A program made the translations under genes and the position numbers. From positions 1 to 32,758 of the forward strand of contig JAUNJM010000012.1 of assembly GCA_030533265.1 (NCBI GenBank): a DNA stretch of 32,758 bases, read 5' to 3'. The DNA comes from Ruminococcus sp. Lineage in GTDB: Bacteria; Bacillota; Clostridia; Oscillospirales; Ruminococcaceae. Shown in pieces: positions 8,100 to 16,823 of the stretch (the stretch's first letter is position 1; each line of letters begins with the position of its first letter). A model generated the notes under the pieces. It was given only the letters and a program-made list of their open reading frames with translations. It was not told where the DNA came from and searched no databases.

Positions 8100-8759
8100 A
8101 TGACTTACAAGGAAGAATTTATAAAGTTTATGGTTGAAAGTGGCGTGCTTACTTTTGGTGAATTCACCCTCAAAAGTGGACGAATCGCTCCTTATTTCAT
8201 AAATGCAGGAAACTATAAAACAGGTGCTCAGCTTGCAAAGCTTGGTGGATTCTATGCTGAGTGTATCAAGGATAACAATATTGACGTTGAAACACTTTTC
8301 GGCCCTGCTTATAAGGGTATCCCTCTTGCTGTTTCTGCTGCAACTGCACTCTATAACAAGTTCGGTATTGATGTGTCCTATTGCTTTGACAGAAAAGAAG
8401 CTAAAGACCACGGTGAAGGTGGTATGTTTGTCGGACGTACACTTCAGGACGGCGAAAAAGTAGTTATCATCGACGATGTTATGACATCAGGAAAAGCTAT
8501 GAGAGAATCTTTGCCAAAGCTCAAGTCCGCAGCTGATGTCAACGTTACAGGCATGGTCATCACTGTTGACAGAATGGAAAAAGGTCTTAATACTGACGAT
8601 TCTGCAGTGCAGGAGGTATATAAAGAGTTTGGTATCAAAGTTTATTCAATTATCAATATCAATGACATTATCGACGCTATAAAAAATGGTGTTATTGAGG
8701 GTAAGGAACACCTTGACAATATGCTTGCTTATCGTGAAAAATATGGTGTAGAGGCTTAA
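8100..8759 (+). CDS. pyrE: Orotate phosphoribosyltransferase
   Basis: 219 residues, normal PyrE size. It transfers ribose-5-phosphate from PRPP to orotate to give OMP, the fifth step of UMP synthesis. Seen: FTLKSGRIAPYFINAGN near the N-terminus, GPAYKGIPLA (68-77), FDRKEAKDHGEGG (96-108) on the flexible catalytic loop, and the PRPP-binding motif VVIIDDVMTSGKA (121-133). ATG at 8100 is preceded by AAAGGA (8083-8088) at 11 bases; the in-frame GTG at 8091 is too close to that site. It stands alone here, away from other pyr genes, with its own promoter. Confidence 0.95.
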   Translation: MTYKEEFIKFMVESGVLTFGEFTLKSGRIAPYFINAGNYKTGAQLAKLGGFYAECIKDNNIDVETLFGPAYKGIPLAVSAATALYNKFGIDVSYCFDRKEAKDHGEGGMFVGRTLQDGEKVVIIDDVMTSGKAMRESLPKLKSAADVNVTGMVITVDRMEKGLNTDDSAVQEVYKEFGIKVYSIININDIIDAIKNGVIEGKEHLDNMLAYREKYGVEA

Positions 8760-8796
8760 TGTTACCCGTTTGTAACTAAATGTAATAGTATTGTTG

Positions 8797-8832
8797 TTGA
8801 ATTGACAGAGAAAACAATGTATAATGTATACT
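8797..8832 (+). promoter_or_regulatory. Orphan promoter downstream of pyrE
   Basis: TTGAAT (8797-8802), 17 bp, TATAAT (8820-8825). A nearby TTGACA (8802-8807) with TATACT (8827-8832) at 19 bp is a less well spaced alternative. No gene of normal size follows before the terminator at 8889-8916. Confidence 0.55.
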
Positions 8833-8916
8833 AAGAAAAAAGAATGGAATTACTAATTTCATCCTCTCCAAATTTTTTACACAAGATAAAGACAGTCGTT
8901 GGACTGTCTTTTTTAT
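8832..8916 (+). ncRNA. Possible short RNA between pyrE and fhs
   Basis: About 80 bases lie between the orphan promoter and a strong terminator, so a short transcript is predicted. It belongs to no known RNA family that I recognise. A 34-codon reading frame (ATG at 8844) runs through the terminator stem without a clear ribosome binding site, so coding is unlikely. The alternative is that the hairpin simply ends pyrE transcription and the promoter match is fortuitous. Confidence 0.3.
8889..8916 (+). terminator. Intrinsic terminator upstream of fhs
   Basis: AAGACAGTC pairs with GACTGTCTT (9 bp) around a 4-base loop and is followed by a T run. It ends the pyrE transcript, the orphan short transcript, or both. 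Confidence 0.85.
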
Positions 8917-8956
8917 TTGTATTTTTTATATTTTTTGAAAAATATTAAAATTCTAC

Positions 8957-8985
8957 TGGAAATCATAATATAAATGTGTTATAAT
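8957..8985 (+). promoter_or_regulatory. Extended -10 promoter of fhs
   Basis: TATAAT (8980-8985) preceded by TGT, with a poor -35 (TGGAAA, 8957-8962) 17 bp upstream. The roughly 50-base leader is AT-rich and shows no obvious riboswitch fold. Confidence 0.6.
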
Positions 8986-9046
8986 AAATTGATGCAGTTT
9001 AATACTGAATTCTTGTTAATTATTATTTTGAAAGGATTGTTTTATT

Positions 9047-10717
9047 ATGTTGACAGATATTGAAATTGCTCAGCAGGCAAACATGAAAAGAATTACTGAA
9101 ATTGCCAAAGATCTGAACATCTCAGACGAATACCTTGAGCCTTACGGACACTATAAGGCAAAACTCTCCGAAAAGCTTTTTTCTGAACTCAAAGATAAAA
9201 ACGATGGTAAGCTTATCCTCGTCACGGCTATCAACCCTACTCCTGCAGGAGAAGGAAAGACTACTATCTCTGTAGGTCTTGCTGAGGCAATGGCCAAGGC
9301 CGGTAAGAAGGCAATTCTTGCTTTGCGTGAGCCTTCACTCGGGCCTGTTTTTGGCATCAAGGGTGGTGCTGCAGGTGGCGGATATGCTCAGGTAGTTCCT
9401 ATGGAGGATATAAACCTTCATTTCACAGGCGATATGCACGCAATTACTGCTGCCAACAACCTTCTTTGTGCTATGATCGACAACTCTCTGCAACAAGGAA
9501 ATCCTCTTAATATCGACCAGAGAAGAATTCTTTTCAAGAGATGTCTTGATATGAATGACCGTGCTCTGAGAAATATCGTTGTCGGCATGGGTGGAAAGGT
9601 TAATGGTGTTCCTCGTGAGGACGGTTTCCAGATAACAGTTGCATCAGAAATCATGGCTGTTCTTTGTCTTTCTGCCGATCTCAAGGATCTTAAAGCTCGT
9701 CTTGAACGTATTCTCGTTGCCTACACTCTCGATAACCAGCCTGTTTATGCTAAAGACGTTGGTGCTTGTGGTGCTATGGTTGCACTGCTCAAGGACGCTC
9801 TTAAGCCAAATCTCGTTCAGACTCTCGAAAACACACCTGCTATCATGCACGGTGGACCATTTGCAAACATTGCTCATGGCTGTAACTCTGTAAGAGCTAC
9901 AAAGCTCGGTCTTAAACTCGCTGATTATTGCATTACGGAGGCAGGTTTCGGTTCTGACCTCGGTGCTGAAAAATTCTTTGACATCAAGTGCCGTTTTGCA
10001 GGACTCAAGCCTGATTGTGTAGTACTTGTTGCTACTATCCGTGCGTTGAAATACAATGGTGGTGTTGCTAAAACCGACCTCACTGAAGAAAATGTTGACG
10101 CACTCAAAAAAGGTATTGTGAACCTTAAAACTCATGTTGAGAATATGCACAAGTTCGGTGTACCTGTTGTTGTCGCTATCAACAGATTCCACACTGATAC
10201 TGACGCTGAAATCCAAGTCATCAAGGACACCTGCAATCAGCTCGGCGTTGAAGTTTCACTTGCTGAGATTTTTGCCAAGGGTGGCGAAGGTGGTATTGAT
10301 CTTGTTGAAAAGGTTTGTGCTACTATTGATAACAACCAGAGCAACTTTAAGCCTCTGTATGACGAAAAGCTCCCTATCAAAGAAAAACTCGATATTCTTG
10401 CAAAAGAAATATACAGAGCTGACAGTGTAGTTTACACTGCCAAAGCTGAAAAGGCTATCACGGAGATTGAGGGACTCGGATTCGGTAACATTCCTGTCTG
10501 TGTTGCAAAGACTCAATATTCACTCTCTGACGATCCGACAAAACTCGGCAAGCCTGAGAACTTCAAGATAACCGTAAGAGATGCAAGACTTTCTGCAGGT
10601 GCAGGATTCGTTGTAATCTATACGGGTGACATCATGACAATGCCGGGATTGCCTAAAACCCCTGCTGCTACAAAGATTGACTGCGACAACGAGGGTAATA
10701 TTTCAGGACTTTTCTGA
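9047..10717 (+). CDS. fhs: Formate--tetrahydrofolate ligase
   Basis: 556 residues, the usual length. It makes 10-formyl-THF from formate, ATP and THF, feeding purine synthesis and, in acetogens, the methyl branch of the Wood-Ljungdahl pathway. Seen: nucleotide-binding loop TPAGEGKTT (65-73), the [18 protein letters not shown] signature (about 95-112), and the conserved C-terminal [12 protein letters not shown] stretch. ATG at 9047 follows AAAGGA (9031-9036). Presence of Fhs suits an anaerobe. The downstream tsaE gene begins about 36 bases later without an evident terminator, so co-transcription is likely. Confidence 0.97.
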   Translation: MLTDIEIAQQANMKRITEIAKDLNISDEYLEPYGHYKAKLSEKLFSELKDKNDGKLILVTAINPTPAGEGKTTISVGLAEAMAKAGKKAILALREPSLGPVFGIKGGAAGGGYAQVVPMEDINLHFTGDMHAITAANNLLCAMIDNSLQQGNPLNIDQRRILFKRCLDMNDRALRNIVVGMGGKVNGVPREDGFQITVASEIMAVLCLSADLKDLKARLERILVAYTLDNQPVYAKDVGACGAMVALLKDALKPNLVQTLENTPAIMHGGPFANIAHGCNSVRATKLGLKLADYCITEAGFGSDLGAEKFFDIKCRFAGLKPDCVVLVATIRALKYNGGVAKTDLTEENVDALKKGIVNLKTHVENMHKFGVPVVVAINRFHTDTDAEIQVIKDTCNQLGVEVSLAEIFAKGGEGGIDLVEKVCATIDNNQSNFKPLYDEKLPIKEKLDILAKEIYRADSVVYTAKAEKAITEIEGLGFGNIPVCVAKTQYSLSDDPTKLGKPENFKITVRDARLSAGAGFVVIYTGDIMTMPGLPKTPAATKIDCDNEGNISGLF

Positions 10718-10753
10718 TACTCTTACCACGCTATGTTCAAAGGACGTGAAAAC

Positions 10754-11200
10754 TTGATTTATACCACTGTTACAAAATCACCCGAAGATACTATATGTCT
10801 TGGTGAAAAGATCGGCAGATTGCTCAGAAGTGGGGACGTTATAGCTTATAACGGTGATCTCGGAGCAGGAAAGACTACCATAACAAGAGGGATTTCTATT
10901 GGTATGGGAATTGGTGACGAGGTTATCTCTCCGACTTTTTCGCTGGTTAATGAATACTCAGCCGATAAAATCAGGCTTTATCACTTTGATATGTATCGTA
11001 TTTCTTCTCCTGAGGATCTGGAAACTACAGGCTTTTACGATTACCTTGATGAAGGTGGAGTGCTTGCTATTGAATGGTCGGAAAACATTAAATCGGAGCT
11101 TCCTGAAAATACGATACGCATAAGTATTCAGCGGATTGATGATAATTCAAGACAAATTACTATAGATGGAGATGACCGTTTTGCGAATATTGGGGATTGA
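10754..11200 (+). CDS. tsaE: tRNA threonylcarbamoyladenosine synthesis ATPase TsaE
   Basis: 148 residues from a TTG start. TsaE is the ATPase of the TsaB-TsaD-TsaE complex that makes t6A37 on ANN-decoding tRNAs. Seen: Walker A GDLGAGKTT (34-42), then SPTFSLVNEY (59-68), YHFDMYR (76-82) and a Walker-B-like LAIEWSE (104-110), all standard for the family. The TTG at 10754 is preferred because AAAGGA (10739-10744) lies 9 bases upstream; an in-frame ATG at 10733 has no ribosome binding site and would add seven atypical residues. Its 3' end overlaps the tsaB start by about 20 bases, indicating translational coupling. Confidence 0.9.
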   Translation: MIYTTVTKSPEDTICLGEKIGRLLRSGDVIAYNGDLGAGKTTITRGISIGMGIGDEVISPTFSLVNEYSADKIRLYHFDMYRISSPEDLETTGFYDYLDEGGVLAIEWSENIKSELPENTIRISIQRIDDNSRQITIDGDDRFANIGD

Positions 11201-11867
11201 TACATCCGGAAAGATCGCTTCAGTTGCTATTACTGACGAAAACAGGCTTTTGTGCGAGAAGATACTATACACGAATCTCACTCACTCTCAGATAATCATG
11301 CCAATGGTTCAGGAAATGATGAATGCCTCTGATCTGAATTTTGACGACATTGATGCGATTGCTGTTGCTAACGGTCCGGGTTCTTACACAGGTCTGAGAA
11401 TCGGAATCGCTGCTGTTAAAGGCATTTGTCTTGGTCGTCCTGACATAAAATGTGCAGGCATTTCAACTCTTGCCGCTCTTGCTTACAACTGCTCGGCTTT
11501 TGTCGGAAAGATAATCCCTGTTATGAAAGCTCGTCCGAACGTTGTTTATGTGGGAGAATATCTCTCAGATGGTGAAAAGCTTACATGCACTGCTGAGGAC
11601 AAGGTTTGCAATGAAGCTGAATTCTTCACTGCTCTTGATTTGTCTGAAAAAATAATGCTTACAGGTGACTACTGCACTGAGATAAAAGAAAAATATTTCA
11701 GCGACAATGAAAATATAGTCTGTGCAGGAAAGAATCTGAGATTACAACGTGCGTCCTGTCTTTGCTCTGCTCTTGAAAATGATGATTCATATTTCACGAA
11801 TCCCGAAAAGCTTGAGGTCGCTTATCTTCAGGCTACAAAGGCTGAAAAGGACAAGGCTCACAGTTAA
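11181..11867 (+). CDS. tsaB: tRNA threonylcarbamoyladenosine synthesis protein TsaB
   Basis: 228 residues from a TTG start. TsaB is the non-catalytic ASKHA-fold partner that binds TsaD and TsaE. Seen: RILGIDTSG at the N-terminus, the near-invariant ANGPGSYTGLRIGI (63-76), and an ASKHA-type C-terminal half. The TTG at 11181 follows GGAG (11168-11171) by 9 bases and gives the family-typical start; ATGs at 11166 and 11172 overlap or abut that site. Overlaps tsaE. No rimI or tsaD follows directly, unlike many Firmicutes clusters; rpiB is next. Confidence 0.92.
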   Translation: MRILGIDTSGKIASVAITDENRLLCEKILYTNLTHSQIIMPMVQEMMNASDLNFDDIDAIAVANGPGSYTGLRIGIAAVKGICLGRPDIKCAGISTLAALAYNCSAFVGKIIPVMKARPNVVYVGEYLSDGEKLTCTAEDKVCNEAEFFTALDLSEKIMLTGDYCTEIKEKYFSDNENIVCAGKNLRLQRASCLCSALENDDSYFTNPEKLEVAYLQATKAEKDKAHS

Positions 11868-11885
11868 ATATAAGGAGGAAATAAA

Positions 11886-12326
11886 ATGAAAATAGTTATC
11901 GGAAACGACCACGCTGCACCAGAGCTTAAGCTTGCGGTCGTTGAACACCTCAAAGAGAGAGGTATTGATTACATAGACATGGGTTGTGGCATTGGTGAAA
12001 GATGCGACTATCCTGACAAGGCAAAAGAAGTCTGTGAAAAGGTTGTAAGTGGAGAGTGTGACCTCGGAATACTCATCTGCGGAACAGGTGTCGGAATGTC
12101 CATGGCAGCTAACAAGATAAAGGGCATAAGAGCTGCCTGCTGTTCTGACTATTTCTCTGCAAGGCTTACAAGAGAACATAACGATGCTAATGTACTCTGT
12201 TTCGGTGAACGGGTTGTCGGTATCGGCACTGCTATCGACCTTGTTGATACATTTATAGATACACCATACTCTCACGGTGAAAGACATCAGAAAAGAATTG
12301 ATCTTATCACTGCGTTGGAAGGATAA
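11886..12326 (+). CDS. rpiB: Ribose-5-phosphate isomerase B
   Basis: 146 residues. It interconverts ribulose-5-phosphate and ribose-5-phosphate. Seen: GNDHAA (6-11) with H9, DYPD (41-44), ICGTGVGMSMAANK with active-site C65 and T67 in the GTG loop, and H98 in REHND (96-100). The Cys marks the RpiB rather than LacA/LacB pattern, although the families are related and allose-6-phosphate isomerase activity is possible. Excellent AAGGAGG site ahead of the ATG. Last gene before the shared terminator at 12333-12371. Confidence 0.93.
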   Translation: MKIVIGNDHAAPELKLAVVEHLKERGIDYIDMGCGIGERCDYPDKAKEVCEKVVSGECDLGILICGTGVGMSMAANKIKGIRAACCSDYFSARLTREHNDANVLCFGERVVGIGTAIDLVDTFIDTPYSHGERHQKRIDLITALEG

Positions 12327-12332
12327 GATAGA

Positions 12333-12371
12333 AAATACCGTACAGGATCAGAAGTCCTGTACGGTATTTTT
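12333..12371. terminator. Bidirectional terminator between rpiB and the amidohydrolase gene
   Basis: A perfect 15 bp stem, 12333-12347 with 12355-12369 (core ACCGTACAGGA), and a 7-base loop, with A/T runs on both flanks. The minus-strand stop codon (12370-12372) abuts the stem, so both converging genes use it. Confidence 0.9.
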
Positions 12372-13647
12372 ATTTTGAAAACTCGGTTATTATCTCGTTT
12401 GCCCTTGCGTAGATACGATCAGGTTGTTCACCGATATTGAACACTCCGTTCTCATAAAGCACTCTGCCTGCACACATTGTAAGCTTTACATTCTGCTTTG
12501 AACCACTGTAAACTATGTTTTTTCCGATGTTGTTCAACGGCTGCATATTCGGCTGATTCAGGTCAAGTACGATAAGGTCTGCCTGCATACCTTCTGATAT
12601 GGAAACACAGTTGTCAAGTCCCATTGCAAGTGCCGAGCCTTTTGTTGCTGAGAAAAGAACCTTCTGCGCGTCAAACGCCGCTGCATCCTTCTGAGCGATT
12701 TTCTGTAATGCAGTCATAAGGAACATTTCTCTGAACATATCAAGACAATTATTACTTGCAGGACCGTCTGTACCCAACGCAAGTGCTATCCCTTTTTCTG
12801 ACATTGTAGACAGTGGTGCAATACCACTTGCCAGCTTTGCGTTTGATGCCGGGCAGGACACTGCATAAACTCCCCTGTTTTTGAATATCTCCATATCGTT
12901 TTCACTCATGTGAACGCAATGGAACCCTGCTCCACCATAGTTGTATATACCCATTGAATCAAACAGTTCAGTCGGTGTTTTGCCGTACTTTTCAATACAC
13001 TCTGCTACCTCTTTTGCTGTTTCGGAGTTGTGTACTGATACCGGGGCATTATACTTCTCTGCCAGACTTCCGATAGCCTCCATAAGCTCACGTTCTGCAG
13101 TGTACTCGGCATGGAACCCGAGTCGGAAGGATACAAGAGGGTCAATGTCGTTGAATTTATTATAATAACCCTCAAGTCTTTCGGCGTTTGAGGCTTCACC
13201 ACTTACCGAACCGCAAAGTACAGTTCTGAAACCACTTTCAATATGTGCTTTGACATAATCATCAAGCTCAAAATACATATCAAAATTTGCTGTGATTCCG
13301 CTGGTCAGATACTCAAGTATTGCAAGCTTGGACAGCCAGTAAATATGCTCACCGTTGAGCTTTGCCTCCATAGGAAAAACCTGCTTGAAAAGCCAGTCCT
13401 GCAAAGCCATATCATCAGCATATGAACGCAGAAATGTCATTGCTGAATGTGTATGAGCGTTCTTGAATGACGGCATAAGCAGATTACCCTCAAGGTCTAT
13501 CTCTCTTTCAAAAACTGTGTTTTTCAGCATCTCATCAGTCGGTAAACCGACAAAGCTTATCTTATCCTTGTCCACCCAGACCTCAAGATTTTCAATCGAG
13601 GTGTCGCTTACCATTGTCATAACTCTGCCATTTTTAAATCTTATCAT
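12370..13647 (-). CDS. MtaD/SsnA-type amidohydrolase (likely adenosine-type deaminase)
   Basis: 425 residues, class I amidohydrolase fold. Seen: HTHS metal motif (H65, H67), VSVHNSE (H206, E209), HCVHMSE (H243, H246) and LGTDGPASNN with metal ligand D294. The order and the HxxE plus GTDG-SN pattern match MtaD, the 5-methylthioadenosine/S-adenosylhomocysteine deaminase group, which also includes chlorohydrolase-like enzymes. Substrate is inference; SAH/MTA recycling is the usual assignment. The start at 13647 is chosen because GAAAGG lies upstream; an in-frame ATG seven codons earlier would put that site inside the gene. Monocistronic, with its own promoter and the shared terminator. Confidence 0.87.
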   Translation of the reverse strand: MIRFKNGRVMTMVSDTSIENLEVWVDKDKISFVGLPTDEMLKNTVFEREIDLEGNLLMPSFKNAHTHSAMTFLRSYADDMALQDWLFKQVFPMEAKLNGEHIYWLSKLAILEYLTSGITANFDMYFELDDYVKAHIESGFRTVLCGSVSGEASNAERLEGYYNKFNDIDPLVSFRLGFHAEYTAERELMEAIGSLAEKYNAPVSVHNSETAKEVAECIEKYGKTPTELFDSMGIYNYGGAGFHCVHMSENDMEIFKNRGVYAVSCPASNAKLASGIAPLSTMSEKGIALALGTDGPASNNCLDMFREMFLMTALQKIAQKDAAAFDAQKVLFSATKGSALAMGLDNCVSISEGMQADLIVLDLNQPNMQPLNNIGKNIVYSGSKQNVKLTMCAGRVLYENGVFNIGEQPDRIYARANEIITEFSK

Positions 13648-13682
13648 ATAAAAAACCTTTCCGATCAAATTTTCTTTTTATT

Positions 13683-13711
13683 ATTGTAACACATCTTTTT
13701 TGTTATTACAA
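13683..13711 (-). promoter_or_regulatory. Promoter of the amidohydrolase gene
   Basis: Minus strand: TTGTAA (13706-13711), 17 bp, TACAAT (13683-13688) preceded by TGT. Confidence 0.65.
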
Positions 13712-13794
13712 GTAAAGCAAATCGAAAAACAACACTCTTTTAGCAATGAAAAATCAACTCTTGTTGTTTTTATGTGTTTTACTGTCTGCACCTC

Positions 13795-13823
13795 TTGAAA
13801 AAATACGAAATATGTGCTATACT
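13795..13823 (+). promoter_or_regulatory. Promoter of the 13866-15921 operon
   Basis: TTGAAA (13795-13800), 17 bp, TATACT (13818-13823) preceded by TGC (extended -10). Confidence 0.75.
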
Positions 13824-13865
13824 GAATAGAATAATCTAAAAATTAAAACGAAGGAGATTTTTGAT

Positions 13866-14261
13866 ATGTCAGAAATATTTGTAGCAAACAATATGCAGAA
13901 TGTGTATACTCCATTGCCATTCAAAATGCACTTCTTGTTTTGCATTATCGCAACACTGCTTTATATCTTGCAGTTTTATAGAAAACGTTCATCCTACTAT
14001 ATTTTTATTATGTGTGCAATCGACCTTACTTTTGTAACACAGTATTATACCAATAAGCCGGTAATCATAGGGCTTTTTGTTGCTGAAATAATTCTTATAA
14101 TATGTGCTGTTATTTCATCTCATTTGTATAACAAAAAAATCAGAGCAGAAAATGCCATAAATCAAATTGAATCCGAGCGTCAAAAGGAAATAGAAAAAGC
14201 AATGACCGACAACGATAAAAAAATCGTGGATAACGCTTTTGACGATAAAGAAGGACTTTGA
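13866..14261 (+). CDS. Small three-helix membrane protein of unknown function
   Basis: 131 residues, family not recognised. Three predicted membrane segments (about 21-37, 43-59, 65-84) are followed by a charged, probably helical tail (89-131) rich in Glu, Lys and Asp. ATG at 13866 is preceded by AAGGAG. Its stop codon lies 3 bases before the start of the dehydrogenase gene, and AAGGA inside its last codons serves as the next ribosome binding site, so the two are translationally coupled. Promoter at 13795. A role tied to the downstream dehydrogenase or deacetylase is possible but unsupported. Confidence 0.8.
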   Translation: MSEIFVANNMQNVYTPLPFKMHFLFCIIATLLYILQFYRKRSSYYIFIMCAIDLTFVTQYYTNKPVIIGLFVAEIILIICAVISSHLYNKKIRAENAINQIESERQKEIEKAMTDNDKKIVDNAFDDKEGL

Positions 14262-14263
14262 TT

Positions 14264-15217
14264 ATGAAGCTTGTTATCCTTGATTCAGAAACAGTTACAA
14301 GAGATGACGTTTCTTTAGATAGCATAACCTCTCTCGGAGAGTCTGAGGTGTATGGCTATACTCCGAATGAAAAAATCGCTGAAACTATCGGCAACGCTGA
14401 TGCCGTTATATGCAACAAGTGCCTTATAACCGATGATGTATTCGAGCAGTGTCCGAACCTCAGGTATGTCGGTCTTTTTGCAACAGGGTATAATAATGTC
14501 GATATAGAATCAGCAAAAAATCATGGTGCTGTTGTCTGCAACGTACCTTCTTATTCTACAAACTCCGTTGCACAGCATACATTTGCTTTTATACTCAACC
14601 ACTACAATAAAGTCGCAGAGTACGCTCAGACTGTTGATAACGGTGACTGGGTGAACTATAAGCTGTTTTCATATTTTTATATCCCGACAACTGAACTTGC
14701 AGGCAAGACTATCGGTATCGTCGGATATGGCGACATTGGCAGAAAAACTGCACAGATCGCAAAAGCTTTCGGCATGAATGTTGTTACACATACACGTTCT
14801 CCGCAAAAGGTTACGGACGGCACTAAAACCTGCTCTCTTGATGAGTTGCTTGATGTTTCGGACGTGGTTTCTCTCCATTGCCCTCTCACAAAGGAAAATG
14901 AAAAGATGATAAATGCCGATACGCTTGGTAAGATGAAAAAAAACGCCCTGCTTGTAAACACTGCAAGAGGTGGACTCGTTGATGAGTATGCTCTTACCGA
15001 CGCCCTGAACAACGATGTCATATCAGGTGCTTGCATAGATACCCTTAACTTTGAGCCGATGCGTGAGGACTGCCCTCTCAGAAATGCTAAAAACTGTACT
15101 ATCACTCCTCACATTGCCTGGGCACCAAAGGAAACAAGAGAAAGACTTATTGAAGAAGTTACTGAGAATCTGAAATCCTGGCTCGACGGAAGCCCGAGAA
15201 ATGTGGTGAACAAATGA
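14264..15217 (+). CDS. D-isomer-specific 2-hydroxyacid dehydrogenase (glycerate dehydrogenase-like)
   Basis: 317 residues. Reduces a 2-keto acid such as hydroxypyruvate to the D-2-hydroxy acid, or the reverse. Seen: NAD(P)-binding GYGDIG (154-159), CPLTKENEKMI, VNTARGGLVD with catalytic R235, E264 in NFEP, and H283 in TPHIAWA, the expected Arg-Glu-His triad. The residues after the second strand (VVTHTRSP) lack the acidic residue that normally enforces NAD preference, so NADP use is possible. Start at ATG 14264 (AAGGA 8 bases upstream) rather than the in-frame TTG two codons earlier. Its end overlaps the next start (ATGA at 15214-15217). Confidence 0.88.
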   Translation: MKLVILDSETVTRDDVSLDSITSLGESEVYGYTPNEKIAETIGNADAVICNKCLITDDVFEQCPNLRYVGLFATGYNNVDIESAKNHGAVVCNVPSYSTNSVAQHTFAFILNHYNKVAEYAQTVDNGDWVNYKLFSYFYIPTTELAGKTIGIVGYGDIGRKTAQIAKAFGMNVVTHTRSPQKVTDGTKTCSLDELLDVSDVVSLHCPLTKENEKMINADTLGKMKKNALLVNTARGGLVDEYALTDALNNDVISGACIDTLNFEPMREDCPLRNAKNCTITPHIAWAPKETRERLIEEVTENLKSWLDGSPRNVVNK

Positions 15218-15921
15218 TAAAAGCTTATCTGAGAATTGACGATTCGCCGTCAGAGATAACTCCCGATTTTGTGGACTATCTTGCTGACAAAAAAATCACC
15301 CCCATTATTTTTGCAGTAGGCGAAAATATAGAAAAGCATTTTGACAATGCTGTATATGCACTGCAAAAAGGCGCTGTAATAGGAAATCACAGTCACACTC
15401 ATCCCGATTTTTCAAAGCTGTCGCTTGAACAGGCTGTGGATGAAATAGAAAAATGTGAAACTCTGCTGGATAAAGTCTATGAGTGTGCTGGTGTAAAACG
15501 AGAGCATAAGCTCTTTGCATTCCCTTATGGCAACAAGGGTGGACAAAATAAAAATGCAATACAACAGTATCTCAAAGCAAAAGGCTTTGCAAGAGTAGAT
15601 GATACAGCAATCCAGTTCGACTGGTATAAGCAAAACGGTCTTGATAAAGATATTGACTCTTTCTGGACTTTTGATCTTGCCGAGTATCAGCTACAGTGGA
15701 ACAACGGCTTTACTTATGAGAGCATACTTGAACGTATCCACGATAAACACCCAAAAGACGGTGGTGCTCTGCTACAAGAAAACAGTAATCACATAATCCT
15801 TATCCACGATCACTTTCAGACTAATGTTATAATTAAGGATTACTATAAAACGCTGATTGACTATTTGATAAACGCCGGTGTAACGTTTGTCAGACCTGAG
15901 TTTAAAAAGGAGAATTTTTAA
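15214..15921 (+). CDS. Polysaccharide deacetylase family (NodB-like) protein, cytosolic
   Basis: 235 residues. Seen: NodB-fold motifs RIDDSP (D9, D10), NHSHTHPDF with the HxxxH metal pair H59/H63, FPYG (103-106), and ILIHDHF (195-201) with the conserved His. Family members remove acetyl groups from peptidoglycan, chitin-like sugars or other N-acetyl compounds. No signal peptide is visible, unlike wall-acting members, so the substrate may be a cytosolic metabolite; this is inference. Starts inside the dehydrogenase stop codon (ATGA overlap), indicating coupling. A weak TATACT box at 15978-15983 lies between it and proB. Confidence 0.8.
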   Translation: MIKAYLRIDDSPSEITPDFVDYLADKKITPIIFAVGENIEKHFDNAVYALQKGAVIGNHSHTHPDFSKLSLEQAVDEIEKCETLLDKVYECAGVKREHKLFAFPYGNKGGQNKNAIQQYLKAKGFARVDDTAIQFDWYKQNGLDKDIDSFWTFDLAEYQLQWNNGFTYESILERIHDKHPKDGGALLQENSNHIILIHDHFQTNVIIKDYYKTLIDYLINAGVTFVRPEFKKENF

Positions 15922-16010
15922 CAGGAAATTCATCAGCACTGTTTTCGACAGACTGAAAGTAATATATTCAAGCCATTTATACTTAAATTTTAACGAATAG
16001 AGGAAGTAAA

Positions 16011-16805
16011 ATGTCAGATTTGAAATCAAAAAAACGAATAGTCGTAAAACTGGGTACTTCTACCCTTACTCACAGAACAGGCAGGCTCAATATCAGACGT
16101 GTTGAACAGCTTGTCAAAAACCTTGCTGATTTACAGAATGCAGGTCATGAGCTTATTATCGTTTCAAGTGGAGCTATAGGTCTTGGAATGGCAAAACTCG
16201 GGCTTCCTGAAAAACCTAAGGACACTCCGTCCAAACAGGCGTGTGCTGCTGTGGGACAGTGTGAACTGATGTATCTTTACGACAACCTGTTTTCAAACTA
16301 CGGCCTCAACGTTGCACAGATGCTGTTGACAAAGTACATACTCCTTGAGGACAGAAAGGAAAACGTCCAGAACGCACTTGAAAAAATCATTAAGTTTGGC
16401 GTTATCCCTATTGTCAACGAAAACGACACTGTTGCTATTGATGAGCTGGAACTCGAAGTTGGTGAGAATGATTCCCTTGCTGCAACAGTAGCATCACTTG
16501 CAAAAGCCGACTTGCTTATAATCATGTCGGATATTAACGGTCTTTATGACAGCGACCCAAGACAAAATCCTGATGCAAAGCTTATTCCTGTTGTTGAGGA
16601 AATCAACGACAGTATCCGTGCTCTTGCAGGCGGAGCAGGAACTAAGCTCGGTACTGGCGGTATGATAACGAAAATCAATGCTGCTGAAATCGCTATCAAA
16701 AACGGCATTGATATGGTAATCATGAATGGCAAGAATCCTGATAATCTTTATTATCTTTTCGAGAGCGGAAATCTCGGAACACTTTTTAAAGCTAAACAAA
16801 AATAA
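16011..16805 (+). CDS. proB: Glutamate 5-kinase (short form, no PUA domain)
   Basis: 264 residues. First step of proline synthesis: phosphorylates glutamate to gamma-glutamyl phosphate. Seen: VVKLGTSTLT (11-20), VSSGAIGLGMAKLGL, PIVNENDTVAIDELE, NDSLAATVASLAKADLL, SDINGLYDSDPR and GGAGTKLGTGGMITKINAA, all amino-acid-kinase fold signatures of ProB. The C-terminal PUA domain of the E. coli enzyme is absent, as in many Firmicutes short forms; PUA-less enzymes may differ in proline feedback, but that is not visible here. Start follows AGAGGA. proA begins 18 bases after its stop with its own GAAAGGAG site, so the two form an operon. Confidence 0.95.
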   Translation: MSDLKSKKRIVVKLGTSTLTHRTGRLNIRRVEQLVKNLADLQNAGHELIIVSSGAIGLGMAKLGLPEKPKDTPSKQACAAVGQCELMYLYDNLFSNYGLNVAQMLLTKYILLEDRKENVQNALEKIIKFGVIPIVNENDTVAIDELELEVGENDSLAATVASLAKADLLIIMSDINGLYDSDPRQNPDAKLIPVVEEINDSIRALAGGAGTKLGTGGMITKINAAEIAIKNGIDMVIMNGKNPDNLYYLFESGNLGTLFKAKQK

Positions 16806-16823
16806 CGAAAGGAGAAAACTGGT

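Noticed and set aside
9644-10216. 190-codon open frame on the minus strand inside fhs
   Set aside because: It is antisense to a full-length, highly conserved gene, has no ribosome binding site, and its Ser/Thr/Asn-rich sequence mirrors the fhs codons.
11787-12287. 166-codon minus-strand open frame over rpiB
   Set aside because: It mirrors the conserved rpiB codons and lacks a start signal.
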